Assembly (NCBI RefSeq): GCF_963678635.1
Contig: NC_087062.1
Coordinates: 30,340,833 to 30,404,832 of the forward strand
DNA: 64,000 bases
Direction: 5' to 3'
From: Symsagittifera roscoffensis
Taxonomy: Eukaryota; Xenacoelomorpha; Acoela; Convolutidae
Shown here: positions 45,455-53,462 of the stretch, piece by piece
Layout: every line of letters begins with the position of its first letter
Numbering within the stretch: position 1 is the first letter of the stretch
The notes under the pieces: model-generated
Told to the model about the DNA's origin: nothing
The model's database searches: none
Seen by the model: only the letters and a program-made list of their open reading frames with translations
Translations under genes and position numbers: made by a program

Positions 45455-46561
45455 TCAAGTTTTAACAGGTAAAGCATATCCCAGTTTCCTCCCCCTCTGT
45501 ATCGTGATTGGCATGTCAAGGGTATTCAACAAGACACTCACGCAGAGGCCGCTCTTCGTAATTGAGAAGGATCTTCCTAAAACAGCAGCACTTTGACTAT
45601 TTGGGTTTGGGACTACACATACCTGCTTGTTGTCACTTTGTTCATTGTAATTTTTCATTCGTAAGCTTACAATCGCCGCCTCGTTCGCCTTTAGCCTCAC
45701 CCTCCTACTCAAGAATACCGGTGCTTTGGTTTCATTTGCCATTATTAAATTTACCGGTTTGATTGCGTACCTCCTATCCGGGTTCCGTATCCTGAACATT
45801 GCGTTGTTTAGATCAATCGCTACATCAAAGTTCCTGATGAAGTCTCTGCCTAAAATAAATTGGTCAGACTCATCTAGGTTTTCTACCACAAGAAAGCTCA
45901 TCCACAGGTTACGTTCACCCAGATTGAGGGCTATTATCGGCGTTCTGCCCAACACCCGCAGGGCCCCTTTGTTTGCAGCTGACAACCGTATTCTCGAATC
46001 TATCAAATCATCTTTGTTGAAGCCCATTCGTTCCCAAGTTTCGATTGGTATGACACTCAAGACTGCTCCCGTATCAAGTAACCCACGTAACTGAGTCTTT
46101 TTGCCACTTATGTCTAGCACGTGTCCTGTCACATCTGCCTCTGTCCCGATGTGCATCGCATCTTCTTCAAGCATGGCGCAGTGTCCGATCGATCTCACTT
46201 TCAACTCTTCTTTTCCCACGTAGATTTGCCCAATTAGGTCTTCATCACATGTTATCATTGTTTTGGTATAGATGTTGATTCCATCTATATTTAGCATCAC
46301 TTCATGTGGACCATAAGCTTCCGTGTACCTGTTATCAACACGTACCGACTTGCTACCCCCTCTCGTGAGTAGTGCTCTCAACGCTCTAGAAGTCGTTTGT
46401 GGACTTATACAACTCAAGTAATCTGCGTACACATCAATGTGCATTATTGTCTGGTCACTTGGTTCGCTTAAGTTTCTCGTTACTTCGTGGCCGCCCACAG
46501 TGATTATTGACATTATTCTTGCCCCAATCTTTGTTATGCCAAATGGCTTTCCTGTAACCAT
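45455..46561 (-). CDS. Aspartic protease ORF, downstream (native) copy
   Basis: 368 codons. LRGLLDTGAVLSVIPIETWE carries the DTGA active site of a retropepsin. The preceding 150 residues (MSIITVGGHEVTRN onward) form an N-terminal extension of unknown role. After the protease, ILGRDFIRNFDVAID and the linker toward RT are intact, and the frame runs to TGA (45455-45457), three codons before the first Met of the RT ORF in the same frame. The start lies immediately after the -1 frameshift signal at 46582-46588. It is near identical to 46564-47835 over the duplicated part. Confidence 0.88.
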   Translation of the reverse strand: MVTGKPFGITKIGARIMSIITVGGHEVTRNLSEPSDQTIMHIDVYADYLSCISPQTTSRALRALLTRGGSKSVRVDNRYTEAYGPHEVMLNIDGINIYTKTMITCDEDLIGQIYVGKEELKVRSIGHCAMLEEDAMHIGTEADVTGHVLDISGKKTQLRGLLDTGAVLSVIPIETWERMGFNKDDLIDSRIRLSAANKGALRVLGRTPIIALNLGERNLWMSFLVVENLDESDQFILGRDFIRNFDVAIDLNNAMFRIRNPDRRYAIKPVNLIMANETKAPVFLSRRVRLKANEAAIVSLRMKNYNEQSDNKQVCVVPNPNSQSAAVLGRSFSITKSGLCVSVLLNTLDMPITIQRGRKLGYALPVKT

Positions 46562-46563
46562 TT

Positions 46564-47835
46564 TTACAGTGTTGCAGTTTCCTTTTTTGTCGACCCCTCA
46601 GCAGCTTCTGGTATTGTTTGTGAGCTACTTAATGCTTCGTTCATTCTCTGTCTCTGGATCTCTTGCTTCAGTCGTTGTTCTATTTCTTTCGCTGCTAGGT
46701 CTTGTTTCACTTTGTTGATGGCCTCCGCTGCCGCCTTCTCATAATCTATTTCTTGTGCGTTCTTCGCCGTGGCCTCTATTGCACTATTAAATTGTGTTAC
46801 AGCTTTCACTGTTTTTGTTGGTAGCTCCGCTTTTGGTCTTTCTAGGTCTTTCGTCTCAAATTCACCTTGTCTATTTCTTTGGTTCTGCACTGCTGCTAGC
46901 GCCAACTTGTGTTTTGGATGACTCTGGTTCTTGACCGCTTCCCAAAACAACGGACAGTCCATCCTGAAGTGCCCCTCTTGGTTGCAGAATACCGGTGCTT
47001 TGGTTTCATTTGCCATTATTAAATTTACCGGTTTGATTGCGTACCTCCTATCCGGGTTCCGTATCCTGAACATTGCGTTGTTTAGATCAATCGCTACATC
47101 AAAGTTCCTGATGAAGTCTCTGCCTAAAATAAATTGGTCAGACTCATCTAGGTTTTCTACCACAAGAAAGCTCATCCACAGGTTACGTTCACCCAGATTG
47201 AGGGCTATTATCGGCGTTCTGCCCAACACCCGCAGGGCCCCTTTGTTTGCAGCTGACAACCGTATTCTCGAATCTATCAAATCATCTTTGTTGAAGCCCA
47301 TTCGTTCCCAAGTTTCGATTGGTATGACACTCAAGACTGCTCCCGTATCAAGTAACCTACGTAACTGAGTCTTTTTGCCACTTATGTCTAGCACGTGTCC
47401 TGTCACATCTGCCTCTGTCCCGATGTGCATCGCATCTTCTTCAAGCATGGCGCAGTGTCCGATCGATCTCACTTTCAACTCTTCTTTTCCCACGTAGATT
47501 TGCCCAATTAGGTCTTCATCACATGTTATCATTGTTTTGGTATAGATGTTGATTCCATCTATATTTAGCATCACTTCATGTGGACCATAAGCTTCCGTGT
47601 ACCTGTTATCAACACGTACCGACTTGCTACCCCCTCTCGTGAGTAGTGCTCTCAACGCTCTAGAAGTCGTTTGTGGACTTATACAACTCAAGTAATCTGC
47701 GTACACATCAATGTGCATTATTGTCTGGTCACTTGGTTCGCTTAAGTTTCTCGTTACTTCGTGGCCGCCCACAGTGATTATTGACATTATTCTTGCCCCA
47801 ATCTTTGTTATGCCAAATGGCTTTCCTGTAACCAT
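46564..47835 (-). CDS. Protease ORF, upstream duplicate, fused to a second gag C-terminus
   Basis: 423 codons created by the tandem duplication. The first 280 or so residues repeat the protease (LRRLLDTGAVLSVIPIETWE, one Gly-to-Arg change beside the active site). At KAPVF the frame passes into the second half of a zinc knuckle (CNQEGHFRMDC) and the gag 3' sequence ending GSTKKETATL, with the stop at 46564. It lacks the protease-RT linker. A ribosome would need a second frameshift at 46582-46588 to reach Pol. It is probably an accident of this copy, although it could add a second protease to the polyprotein. Confidence 0.85.
   Translation of the reverse strand: MVTGKPFGITKIGARIMSIITVGGHEVTRNLSEPSDQTIMHIDVYADYLSCISPQTTSRALRALLTRGGSKSVRVDNRYTEAYGPHEVMLNIDGINIYTKTMITCDEDLIGQIYVGKEELKVRSIGHCAMLEEDAMHIGTEADVTGHVLDISGKKTQLRRLLDTGAVLSVIPIETWERMGFNKDDLIDSRIRLSAANKGALRVLGRTPIIALNLGERNLWMSFLVVENLDESDQFILGRDFIRNFDVAIDLNNAMFRIRNPDRRYAIKPVNLIMANETKAPVFCNQEGHFRMDCPLFWEAVKNQSHPKHKLALAAVQNQRNRQGEFETKDLERPKAELPTKTVKAVTQFNSAIEATAKNAQEIDYEKAAAEAINKVKQDLAAKEIEQRLKQEIQRQRMNEALSSSQTIPEAAEGSTKKETATL
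46582..46588 (-). promoter_or_regulatory. Candidate -1 ribosomal frameshift site, downstream copy
   Basis: Minus strand A AAA AAG in the gag frame (ACA AAA AAG GAA), 18 nt before the gag-frame stop at 46564-46566. A -1 shift enters the native protease frame with no stop between. Confidence 0.7.
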
Positions 47836-47837
47836 TT

Positions 47838-48566
47838 TTACAGTGTTGCAGTTTCTTTTTTTGTCGACCCCTCAGCAGCTTCTGGTATTGTTTGTGAGCT
47901 ACTTAATGCTTCGTTCATTCTCTGTCTCTGGATCTCTTGCTTCAGTCGTTGTTCTATTTCTTTCGCTGCTAGGTCTTGTTTCACTTTGTTGATGGCCTCC
48001 GCTGCCGCCTTCTCATAATCTATTTCTTGTGCGTTCTTCGCCGTGGCCTCTATTGCACTATTAAATTGTGTTACAGCTTTCACTGTTTTTGTTGGTAGCT
48101 CCGCTTTTGGTCTTTCTAGGTCTTTCGTCTCAAATTCACCTTGTCTATTTCTTTGGTTCTGCACTGCTGCTAGCGCCAACTTGTGTTTTGGATGACTCTG
48201 GTTCTTGACCGCTTCCCAAAACAACGGACAGTCCATCCTGAAGTGCCCCTCTTGGTTGCAGAAGAAGCATCTTGCACCTATTTTGATGATCAAGCCACAA
48301 TAGAACTCGTGTTCTTCCATCTGGCTCATATCTTCTTCTTCGGGTGCATATCCCAAACTCTTCATGCCCTGTTTGTATGTCGTGCAATCCGCCACATGAT
48401 GATCCGCCGACCCGCAGTTAGCACATGACCTGCGTTTGTCCATGTCATCTCTGGGCTTGTACCATGACGACCTCTGTGGCTGACTTCCCCCTTGTGTGTT
48501 CCTGTTGTCTGAGTACGAGTATTTCTTGGGTTTCATCAGCATGTACTCTCTTGACTTCTGCCTCAT
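47838..48566 (-). CDS. Gag nucleocapsid with two zinc knuckles
   Basis: 242 codons that continue the gag frame directly after the TAG at 48567-48569. Two CCHC knuckles are present: CANCGSADHHVADC and CFFCNQEGHFRMDC (C-x2-C-x4-H-x4-C), as in retrotransposon nucleocapsids that bind RNA. Downstream is a charged helical segment (EQRLKQEIQRQRMNEAL), then the slippery heptamer and the stop at 47838. It is probably the C-terminus of Gag; the initiating ATG right after TAG is likely coincidental. Confidence 0.88.
   Translation of the reverse strand: MRQKSREYMLMKPKKYSYSDNRNTQGGSQPQRSSWYKPRDDMDKRRSCANCGSADHHVADCTTYKQGMKSLGYAPEEEDMSQMEEHEFYCGLIIKIGARCFFCNQEGHFRMDCPLFWEAVKNQSHPKHKLALAAVQNQRNRQGEFETKDLERPKAELPTKTVKAVTQFNSAIEATAKNAQEIDYEKAAAEAINKVKQDLAAKEIEQRLKQEIQRQRMNEALSSSQTIPEAAEGSTKKETATL
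47856..47862 (-). promoter_or_regulatory. Candidate -1 ribosomal frameshift site, upstream copy
   Basis: Minus strand A AAA AAA in frame (ACA AAA AAA GAA), 18 nt before the gag stop at 47838-47840. A -1 shift leads into the duplicate protease frame. It differs by one base from the other copy (AAG). Confidence 0.65.
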
Positions 48567-50312
48567 CTATTCTGGAGTTGGTGCACTGTCTTTCGACACT
48601 GTATAGTACGTTGCTAACATCGTTCTCAAGTCATCACTCTTTACCCCATCAATGAACTTTGAGGCGATGCTGAAGTTCCTTCGATTGGTAGATTCTTCCG
48701 GGTCACTCCTTCTTCTCAAACTCTCGAGATCATCTAGGAACCTGTCTATCGATTCATCATCCCTTTGTCTCCTCTTTTCAAATCGCATCATCGCTTGATG
48801 ACCCTTCATGCCTGAGCCGAATCTGTTTAACAATATTTCAAAGATTTTGTCCGCTGTGTCGCGTTCCTCTTCTTTCTTCGCAACCACGCATTTCAATGCC
48901 GTTCCTTCCAGATTGCTCAGTATCGCTGAGCATGCCTGCCTCTCATCGTTCAAGTTGTCTTGTTCTAAGTGCAACCTCATGACTTCTACCCAAGTGTCAA
49001 TGCATCCATCTGAATCATCTTTGAACTCTTTCGGTTTCTTGAAGGTTTTCCTGGATTTGTTGCCTCCTCTGTCACTCGAGTCGGTGTTCCTCGTGGCGAA
49101 GGCTTCTAGCGTCCTGTTCATCATTTCCCAGGTGCTTGCCCAAGTCATGGCATCCGGTCCCACGTTATTGTGAGTCGTGGAGTCCCCTGGACCACTAGTT
49201 GTGTTCACTGTTCCATTCTTTACAATGGCCCTGGCCCCCACCGGTGCCGTAATAGCGGCCTCCCTGGTTGCTGGTAACGGTGTTGACTGTCGTTTGTTCC
49301 TTTGAGGCTCCACGAAGTCCACTCTATTACCTTGTGTCCTCTCTGCAGCTGGCCTGTCTTGTTGTGTTGAATTCCTAAGAATAGCGTCTAGCTTTGTCTG
49401 TATTGCACTTGAGCTCCCAGCCTGTTCCCTACTCATCGTATCCATTCTCGTTTCCAAACTCCCTAACTGGCAATTCACTGCGTCATATCGCTGCTTCATT
49501 TCCTGCATGTCCTTTCTGATGTTCTTCTCTCGCTCTACATCAGTGGTTTCTACTTTGTCAGACATCTTCTGAAGCTTTTCCTCCGTCGCTCTCGCTAGAT
49601 GGAAATAGTTGTCCAAGTACTCATGTTTGTTGTGTCTCATTTCTTTCTTTATCACATTTCTATCCTCTTCGCTGTGCTTCAGTTTCTCATCTATCTGATC
49701 TAGTTTCGCCATCAAGTCGCTTAACTCAAGAGTTGTCGTTCCATGGTCCGTTGTTGTCCTGTAGTTGATCGCTGGTCCCGATTTTCTCTGACCCTCGTTC
49801 TGATCGGTCTCTTTCGTTCTCGTGGATACTGTTCCGAATGTTTTGCTTTTCTCAACCTTCATCTCCTCCACTGCTGCGTCCTTCGATCTCATTCCGACCA
49901 TCATTGCTAATCTTTCAGTAAAAGACGTTCTCCTTTGAGACTCATCCTTCACTGTTTCTTGCGTGTTGCCTGTTGTGTCTTCCGCGTTGTCTATCGGTGA
50001 GAACTCAATGGGATTCGGGTTAGGTTCTTCCGCATTAGGCATTGGAGTTGACTCTGTCGTCTTCTTTCCTGCTTCATCCACACTTTGATCAGGTGTCTCT
50101 AGATCAATCTCGATGGTGGGTTCTACTCGTTCCTCTTCTATGCCCTCTTTTGCTTTGTTCTCCGTGGTACTCCTCGTGCTGACCATACTAACTGAAAAGT
50201 TCTTCTTTGTTATCTTCGGACCCATTGATGTTGTTTTACGTAGCGACGAGTTATACTTTGTCTTCGCTTCGGTAGATCTCTTCTCAGCTACCGGTACCCT
50301 GCTCCGCCTCAT
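48567..50312 (-). CDS. gag: Gag (capsid-containing part)
   Basis: 581 codons. The first 330 residues are Thr/Glu/Lys-rich and probably disordered or coiled coil (LKHSEEDRNVIKKEMRHNKH, DMQEMKQRYDAVNCQLGSLE). Residues of about 410-570 form the capsid domain of Ty3/Gypsy gag: CIDTWVEVMRLHLEQ, AILSNLEGTALKCVVAKKEE, IFEILLNRFGS and RRQRDDESIDRFLDDLESLR. It ends TAG (48567-48569). The next codons continue in frame into the zinc knuckles, so the TAG either splits a normal Gag (CAG to TAG would do it) or is read through. Start: ATG at 50312. Confidence 0.88.
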   Translation of the reverse strand: MRRSRVPVAEKRSTEAKTKYNSSLRKTTSMGPKITKKNFSVSMVSTRSTTENKAKEGIEEERVEPTIEIDLETPDQSVDEAGKKTTESTPMPNAEEPNPNPIEFSPIDNAEDTTGNTQETVKDESQRRTSFTERLAMMVGMRSKDAAVEEMKVEKSKTFGTVSTRTKETDQNEGQRKSGPAINYRTTTDHGTTTLELSDLMAKLDQIDEKLKHSEEDRNVIKKEMRHNKHEYLDNYFHLARATEEKLQKMSDKVETTDVEREKNIRKDMQEMKQRYDAVNCQLGSLETRMDTMSREQAGSSSAIQTKLDAILRNSTQQDRPAAERTQGNRVDFVEPQRNKRQSTPLPATREAAITAPVGARAIVKNGTVNTTSGPGDSTTHNNVGPDAMTWASTWEMMNRTLEAFATRNTDSSDRGGNKSRKTFKKPKEFKDDSDGCIDTWVEVMRLHLEQDNLNDERQACSAILSNLEGTALKCVVAKKEEERDTADKIFEILLNRFGSGMKGHQAMMRFEKRRQRDDESIDRFLDDLESLRRRSDPEESTNRRNFSIASKFIDGVKSDDLRTMLATYYTVSKDSAPTPE

Positions 50313-50569
50313 TATTTACAATTGTTACTATTTACAGTATTACTACCTACAAAATTCTACTCTAAAGTTAAAACCTCTTTTGAAAAAAAAAATTTCTAAA
50401 AAGAAATCGACGATTTGCTGAAAACAACTTTTCTTAAGCTCTTGAAAATTTTATGTGTTAGGATAGGATAGGGAATATGATCTTACAATTGGTTACTTCA
50501 ACCTGACTTAGTACTCTTTTAGTGCCCCCTTCCTATTATTCAGTGTTGTCCCAGTGCTTCTTTTTAGTA

Positions 50570-51010
50570 TCCCCAGACTAGTGTCCCAAGACCAATGTCC
50601 CAAGAGCAACGTCCCAAGACTAACGTCCCAAGACCAATGGCCCAAAACCAACGTCCCAAAACCAACGTCCCAAGGCTAATGTTCCAAGACTAACGTCACA
50701 AGACCAATGGCCCAAGACCAATGTCCCAAGACCACTGTCCCAAGACTAATGTCCCAAGACCACTGTCCAAGACCACTGTCCCAAGACCAATGTCCCAAGA
50801 CCAATGTCCCAAGACCACTTTCCCAAGACCAATGTCCCAAGACCAATGTCCCAAGACCAATGTCCCAAGACTGTTTCGTACGAAGACTGCTCTGGTCAAA
50901 GACTGTTCCAAGGCTGCACTGTCCCAAGACTATCCCAAGACTGTGTTGCCCCAAGACTGTCCCCAGAGTGCAATGTCCCAAGACTTCTTCGGTACTGTCC
51001 CAAGACTCGT
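50570..51010. repeat. 14-bp minisatellite in the retrotransposon leader
   Basis: About 30 tandem copies of a 14-bp unit close to CCAAGACCAATGTC, with variants CCAAGACTAACGTC and CCAAGACCACTGTC. Open frames on both strands here are produced by the repeat and are not taken as genes. Confidence 0.95.
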
Positions 51011-51878
51011 CACTGAGTGTCTGCATATCGGGTCTCTTCTTCTTCGTTGTGGGGACTATTGGACCACTGTACCTTTTACCACCACTTGAGCTCTTGTAAA
51101 AATTTTCCCAAAATCCCTATCTTAATGGTCGAAACCCAAATATTGATCCAGTCTTTTCAGGCTATTTGAAACTCTAATTTCCCCGCAGGTGTCTTGTGAT
51201 CACCTGTTCGTTAAAATACCAACAACAATTTTTTACCAAAACATAAAATTTTAAACTGGAAAAAATTTCAAAAACAGATGGGTGAATTCTCCTGAAATTC
51301 AAGGTTGACTGATGTCAATCTTTGTCCGAAAAAATGTCTGGTACCCGATTGCCACGCGTTTTCCTCCCCCCTGCTAGCGATCTTATGGGGTATCACAAAA
51401 ACTGTCTATGTCCGTTCCCCCCTACCGATCCGACCAGGGTACCTACCTTAACCTGATTCTAATTTTGGATATCCGCTTCCTGTAACCAACGCGTGTAAAT
51501 ATCTAATGTAACTAAGTCGACGATGCCGAGCAATTAGTTACTCTAATGTCCCCCCTTTTTACAATTTATAACCGCTAACCTCTAACTTAACCAGCCCCCC
51601 TTCTAACCTCCCGCCTCTTTAGCCCCCCTCTTAAGCCGAAAAATCCATTAAGCGCCGGGTGCTAAACCTCTCGAGAGAAAACCGTAGACCTGTTTCCAGG
51701 CCTGCTTGTGCAAAAACTATTCAAAACAATGGGACTCCGCTTATCCAATTTTACACTTATCTCCTATAATGTAATGTGGATTCTAACGATACCCGTTGCC
51801 CAACTTGAGAACACCCCTGTGCGTCCTCTTGTGGTGATCCTGTGCTGGTTGTCTCTGTTCTGCACTTGACAGCAGCAC

Positions 51879-52085
51879 ACTTTCCCACTTGGCTGGTCAC
51901 CTCTTCCAGTCAAGTCTCCTAGTGGTCCGTTTCGATCCTTGTGAACCACTTTCCCACTCGACTGGTCACCCTTTCCAGTCAAGTCTCCCAGTGGTCCGGT
52001 TCGATCCTTGTGAACCACTTTCCCACTCGACTCGTCAACTCTTCCAGTCAAGTCTCCTAGTGGTCCGGCTAGGTTGCAATCTGTC
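51879..52085. repeat. Three 69-bp tandem repeats in the leader
   Basis: Units begin ACTTTCCCAC at 51879, 51948 and 52017. The length is a multiple of three, so a minus-strand frame (51764-52132) stays open as a 23-residue repeat with GPLGDLTG and SSGKVVHKDR. Whether it is translated is unknown. Confidence 0.9.
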
Positions 52086-52536
52086 TGAAAGCCCTTAACA
52101 ACGCCCCCACTCGGGCACCTTTTCAGAGTCACTGGTTTAAATTGCTAGATTGATCGAAACGATCGGTCTTATAAAACAGTATGGGTATACTATTTAATTA
52201 ATATAAAGGTTTGATCCAAATGATCTGGTATCAAAGTCACTGTCTTTTCGTTTTATGGTTTTTGTTCCTTTTTCTATACTTTTTTTTGTTTTTGTTTCTC
52301 TTTTTGTCTTTTTGCTCGTGTTTTTGTCCCCCTAGTTACCCCTCCTTACTCGGTTAGCTAGGCCTCGTTCGGAGAGCGTACCAGGAAGTTTTCTCAAGTT
52401 TTCTTAAAAAGCTATCACGGTACAACCGGAAGGTTTACACGTTCCCGCTGAACCGTACCACCGGTACTCTAGAATGGGCATGCAGCCCGGAGCTGTGTCA
52501 AGTGGGTTCGACTCCGTAGTCATGATGTCGTAAAAA

Positions 52537-52551
52537 CACCCAGGAGCGCCA
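52537..52551 (-). promoter_or_regulatory. Possible primer-binding site
   Basis: TGGCGCTCCTGGGTG on the minus strand, 11 nt inside the 5' LTR. The TGG fits pairing with a tRNA CCA end, but the gap is larger than usual and the donor tRNA is not identified. Confidence 0.35.
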
Positions 52552-52562
52552 TAAAAACACTA

Positions 52563-53462
52563 TGTAACAGTCGCCTACTGCAGTCACATATGAGGCTTAA
52601 GAAAAATAGGCCCTATAACCATTGGCTCAAGAGTCAGGGACACTATCTCTTGTGTTTTTCTACCTCAAGAACGGTCGGAGCCAATTCGGTTCGCTTGCGA
52701 CATGAGACTAGAACCCGCTACAGCTTGAAGGCTACTACCAAAATATCCCCCCACTCTAGAAAATAAGAACGTCCCCATACTTAGGTCTCAAAATACCCAA
52801 AATACGCGAACGCCGTTAAAAACAGGGTTGGAACAATCCGTTAAGTTACTTTTTATTGGACAGTGAAACTTTGATCCATTTCAGATGGATCAACCTAAAA
52901 CTCGCCTTATCTCAACATAACAATCATAAAACACACTCGAGAAATTTAAATTGGGGACTCACATGTTGATGTACTCGAGTACAGGGAGTAATTAAATTGG
53001 TAAGCAACTCAAGAATTAGATAATATAACTAGATAAGTTTAATACTGGTCAGTTTTGGTAACAGAAGTAAATTCTGGCTCTAGAATTTGAGTTTTTGTAT
53101 GAACCATTGGGACACTCAAGCTGTCCACCTTTCCATTGAAGGTTCACTCTAGTTCGTTCCGAATAGTCGTTCTTTCTTCTATTTATCGTCTCTCCTCCTA
53201 TTTCGGGATAAGACAGCTCTACCCGTGTCCTATTTTATATCTGGAAATTGCGAATAGCAATTTCCCGCTGTTTTTCTTGAGTATTTTCCCGCAATTGTAA
53301 ATTCGGATGTTCTGATTTCTCACTTTTTGTTTTCAGTTGGTACGAGAAAACTGAGCATGACAGGCTCCATTCGAAATTTTGAAAATTAAAACTTCACTCC
53401 AAAATTACGTATTTTTGTGTCTCTCAAGGTCAAACTTCCAGATATGACCGCCGACTGGCACA
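52563..53462 (-). repeat. 5' LTR of the giant retrotransposon
   Basis: 900 bp, TGTGCC...TTACA on the minus strand. A TATA-like ATATAAAATA at 53231-53240 would start the transcript, and AATAAA (52852-52857) lies downstream. It pairs with 32360-33256. Confidence 0.95.

Larger units (their letters stand above)
45712..48259. repeat. 1,274-bp tandem duplication inside the retrotransposon
   Basis: Two head-to-tail copies, 45712-46985 and 46986-48259, differ at two bases by eye with no length change. The junction shares AGAA with both parental ends (45712 and 48260), a 4-bp microhomology. The unit covers the second zinc knuckle, the gag 3' end, the frameshift site and most of the protease. Confidence 0.95.
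50313..52562 (-). other. Long untranslated leader of the retrotransposon
   Basis: About 2.2 kb between the 5' LTR and gag, much longer than usual in Gypsy elements. It contains the 14-bp minisatellite, the 69-bp repeats and a CT-rich stretch with many ACCCCCC/TCCCCCC words. A possible start of a primer-binding site lies at 52537-52551. Long leaders often hold packaging or IRES activity, which cannot be judged here. Confidence 0.6.
32360..53462 (-). mobile_element. Giant Ty3/Gypsy-type LTR retrotransposon (about 21.1 kb) with accessory genes
   Basis: Bounded by direct LTRs (32360-33256 and 52563-53462) that read TGTGCC...TTACA on the minus strand. Order on the minus strand: 5' LTR, leader of about 2.2 kb with two repeat arrays, gag, zinc-knuckle nucleocapsid, protease, RT, RNase H, integrase, then about 7 kb of accessory ORFs before the 3' LTR. 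RT-RNase H-integrase order defines Ty3/Gypsy. It is visibly more GC-rich than its flanks. Typical Gypsy elements are 5-8 kb. Lesions in this copy are a 1,274-bp tandem duplication, five in-frame stops (48567, 45455, 42014, 41849, 34298), a missing RNase H Asp and one frame change near 38930. No clean target duplication is seen (only TTC on both sides), which may mean drift or recombination after insertion. Confidence 0.92.

Noticed and set aside
34298-48569. Reassigned stop codons (alternative genetic code) to explain the in-frame stops
   Set aside because: All three stop codons are involved, and host genes such as RPL23 (TAA), CHTOP-like (TAG) and GT25 (TAG) end normally.
50570-51010. Could the 14-bp array be a CRISPR array?
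   Set aside because: The units are directly adjacent with no spacers, and the context is a eukaryotic retrotransposon.
50676-51099. Several overlapping ORFs on both strands of the 14-bp repeat
   Set aside because: They arise from a repeat that happens to lack stops in many frames. There is no domain or start context.
52490-52530. GTGGGTTCGACTCC resembles a tRNA T arm; a captured tRNA gene?
   Set aside because: The bases after the loop do not pair with GTGGG, and no acceptor or anticodon arm can be built around it.
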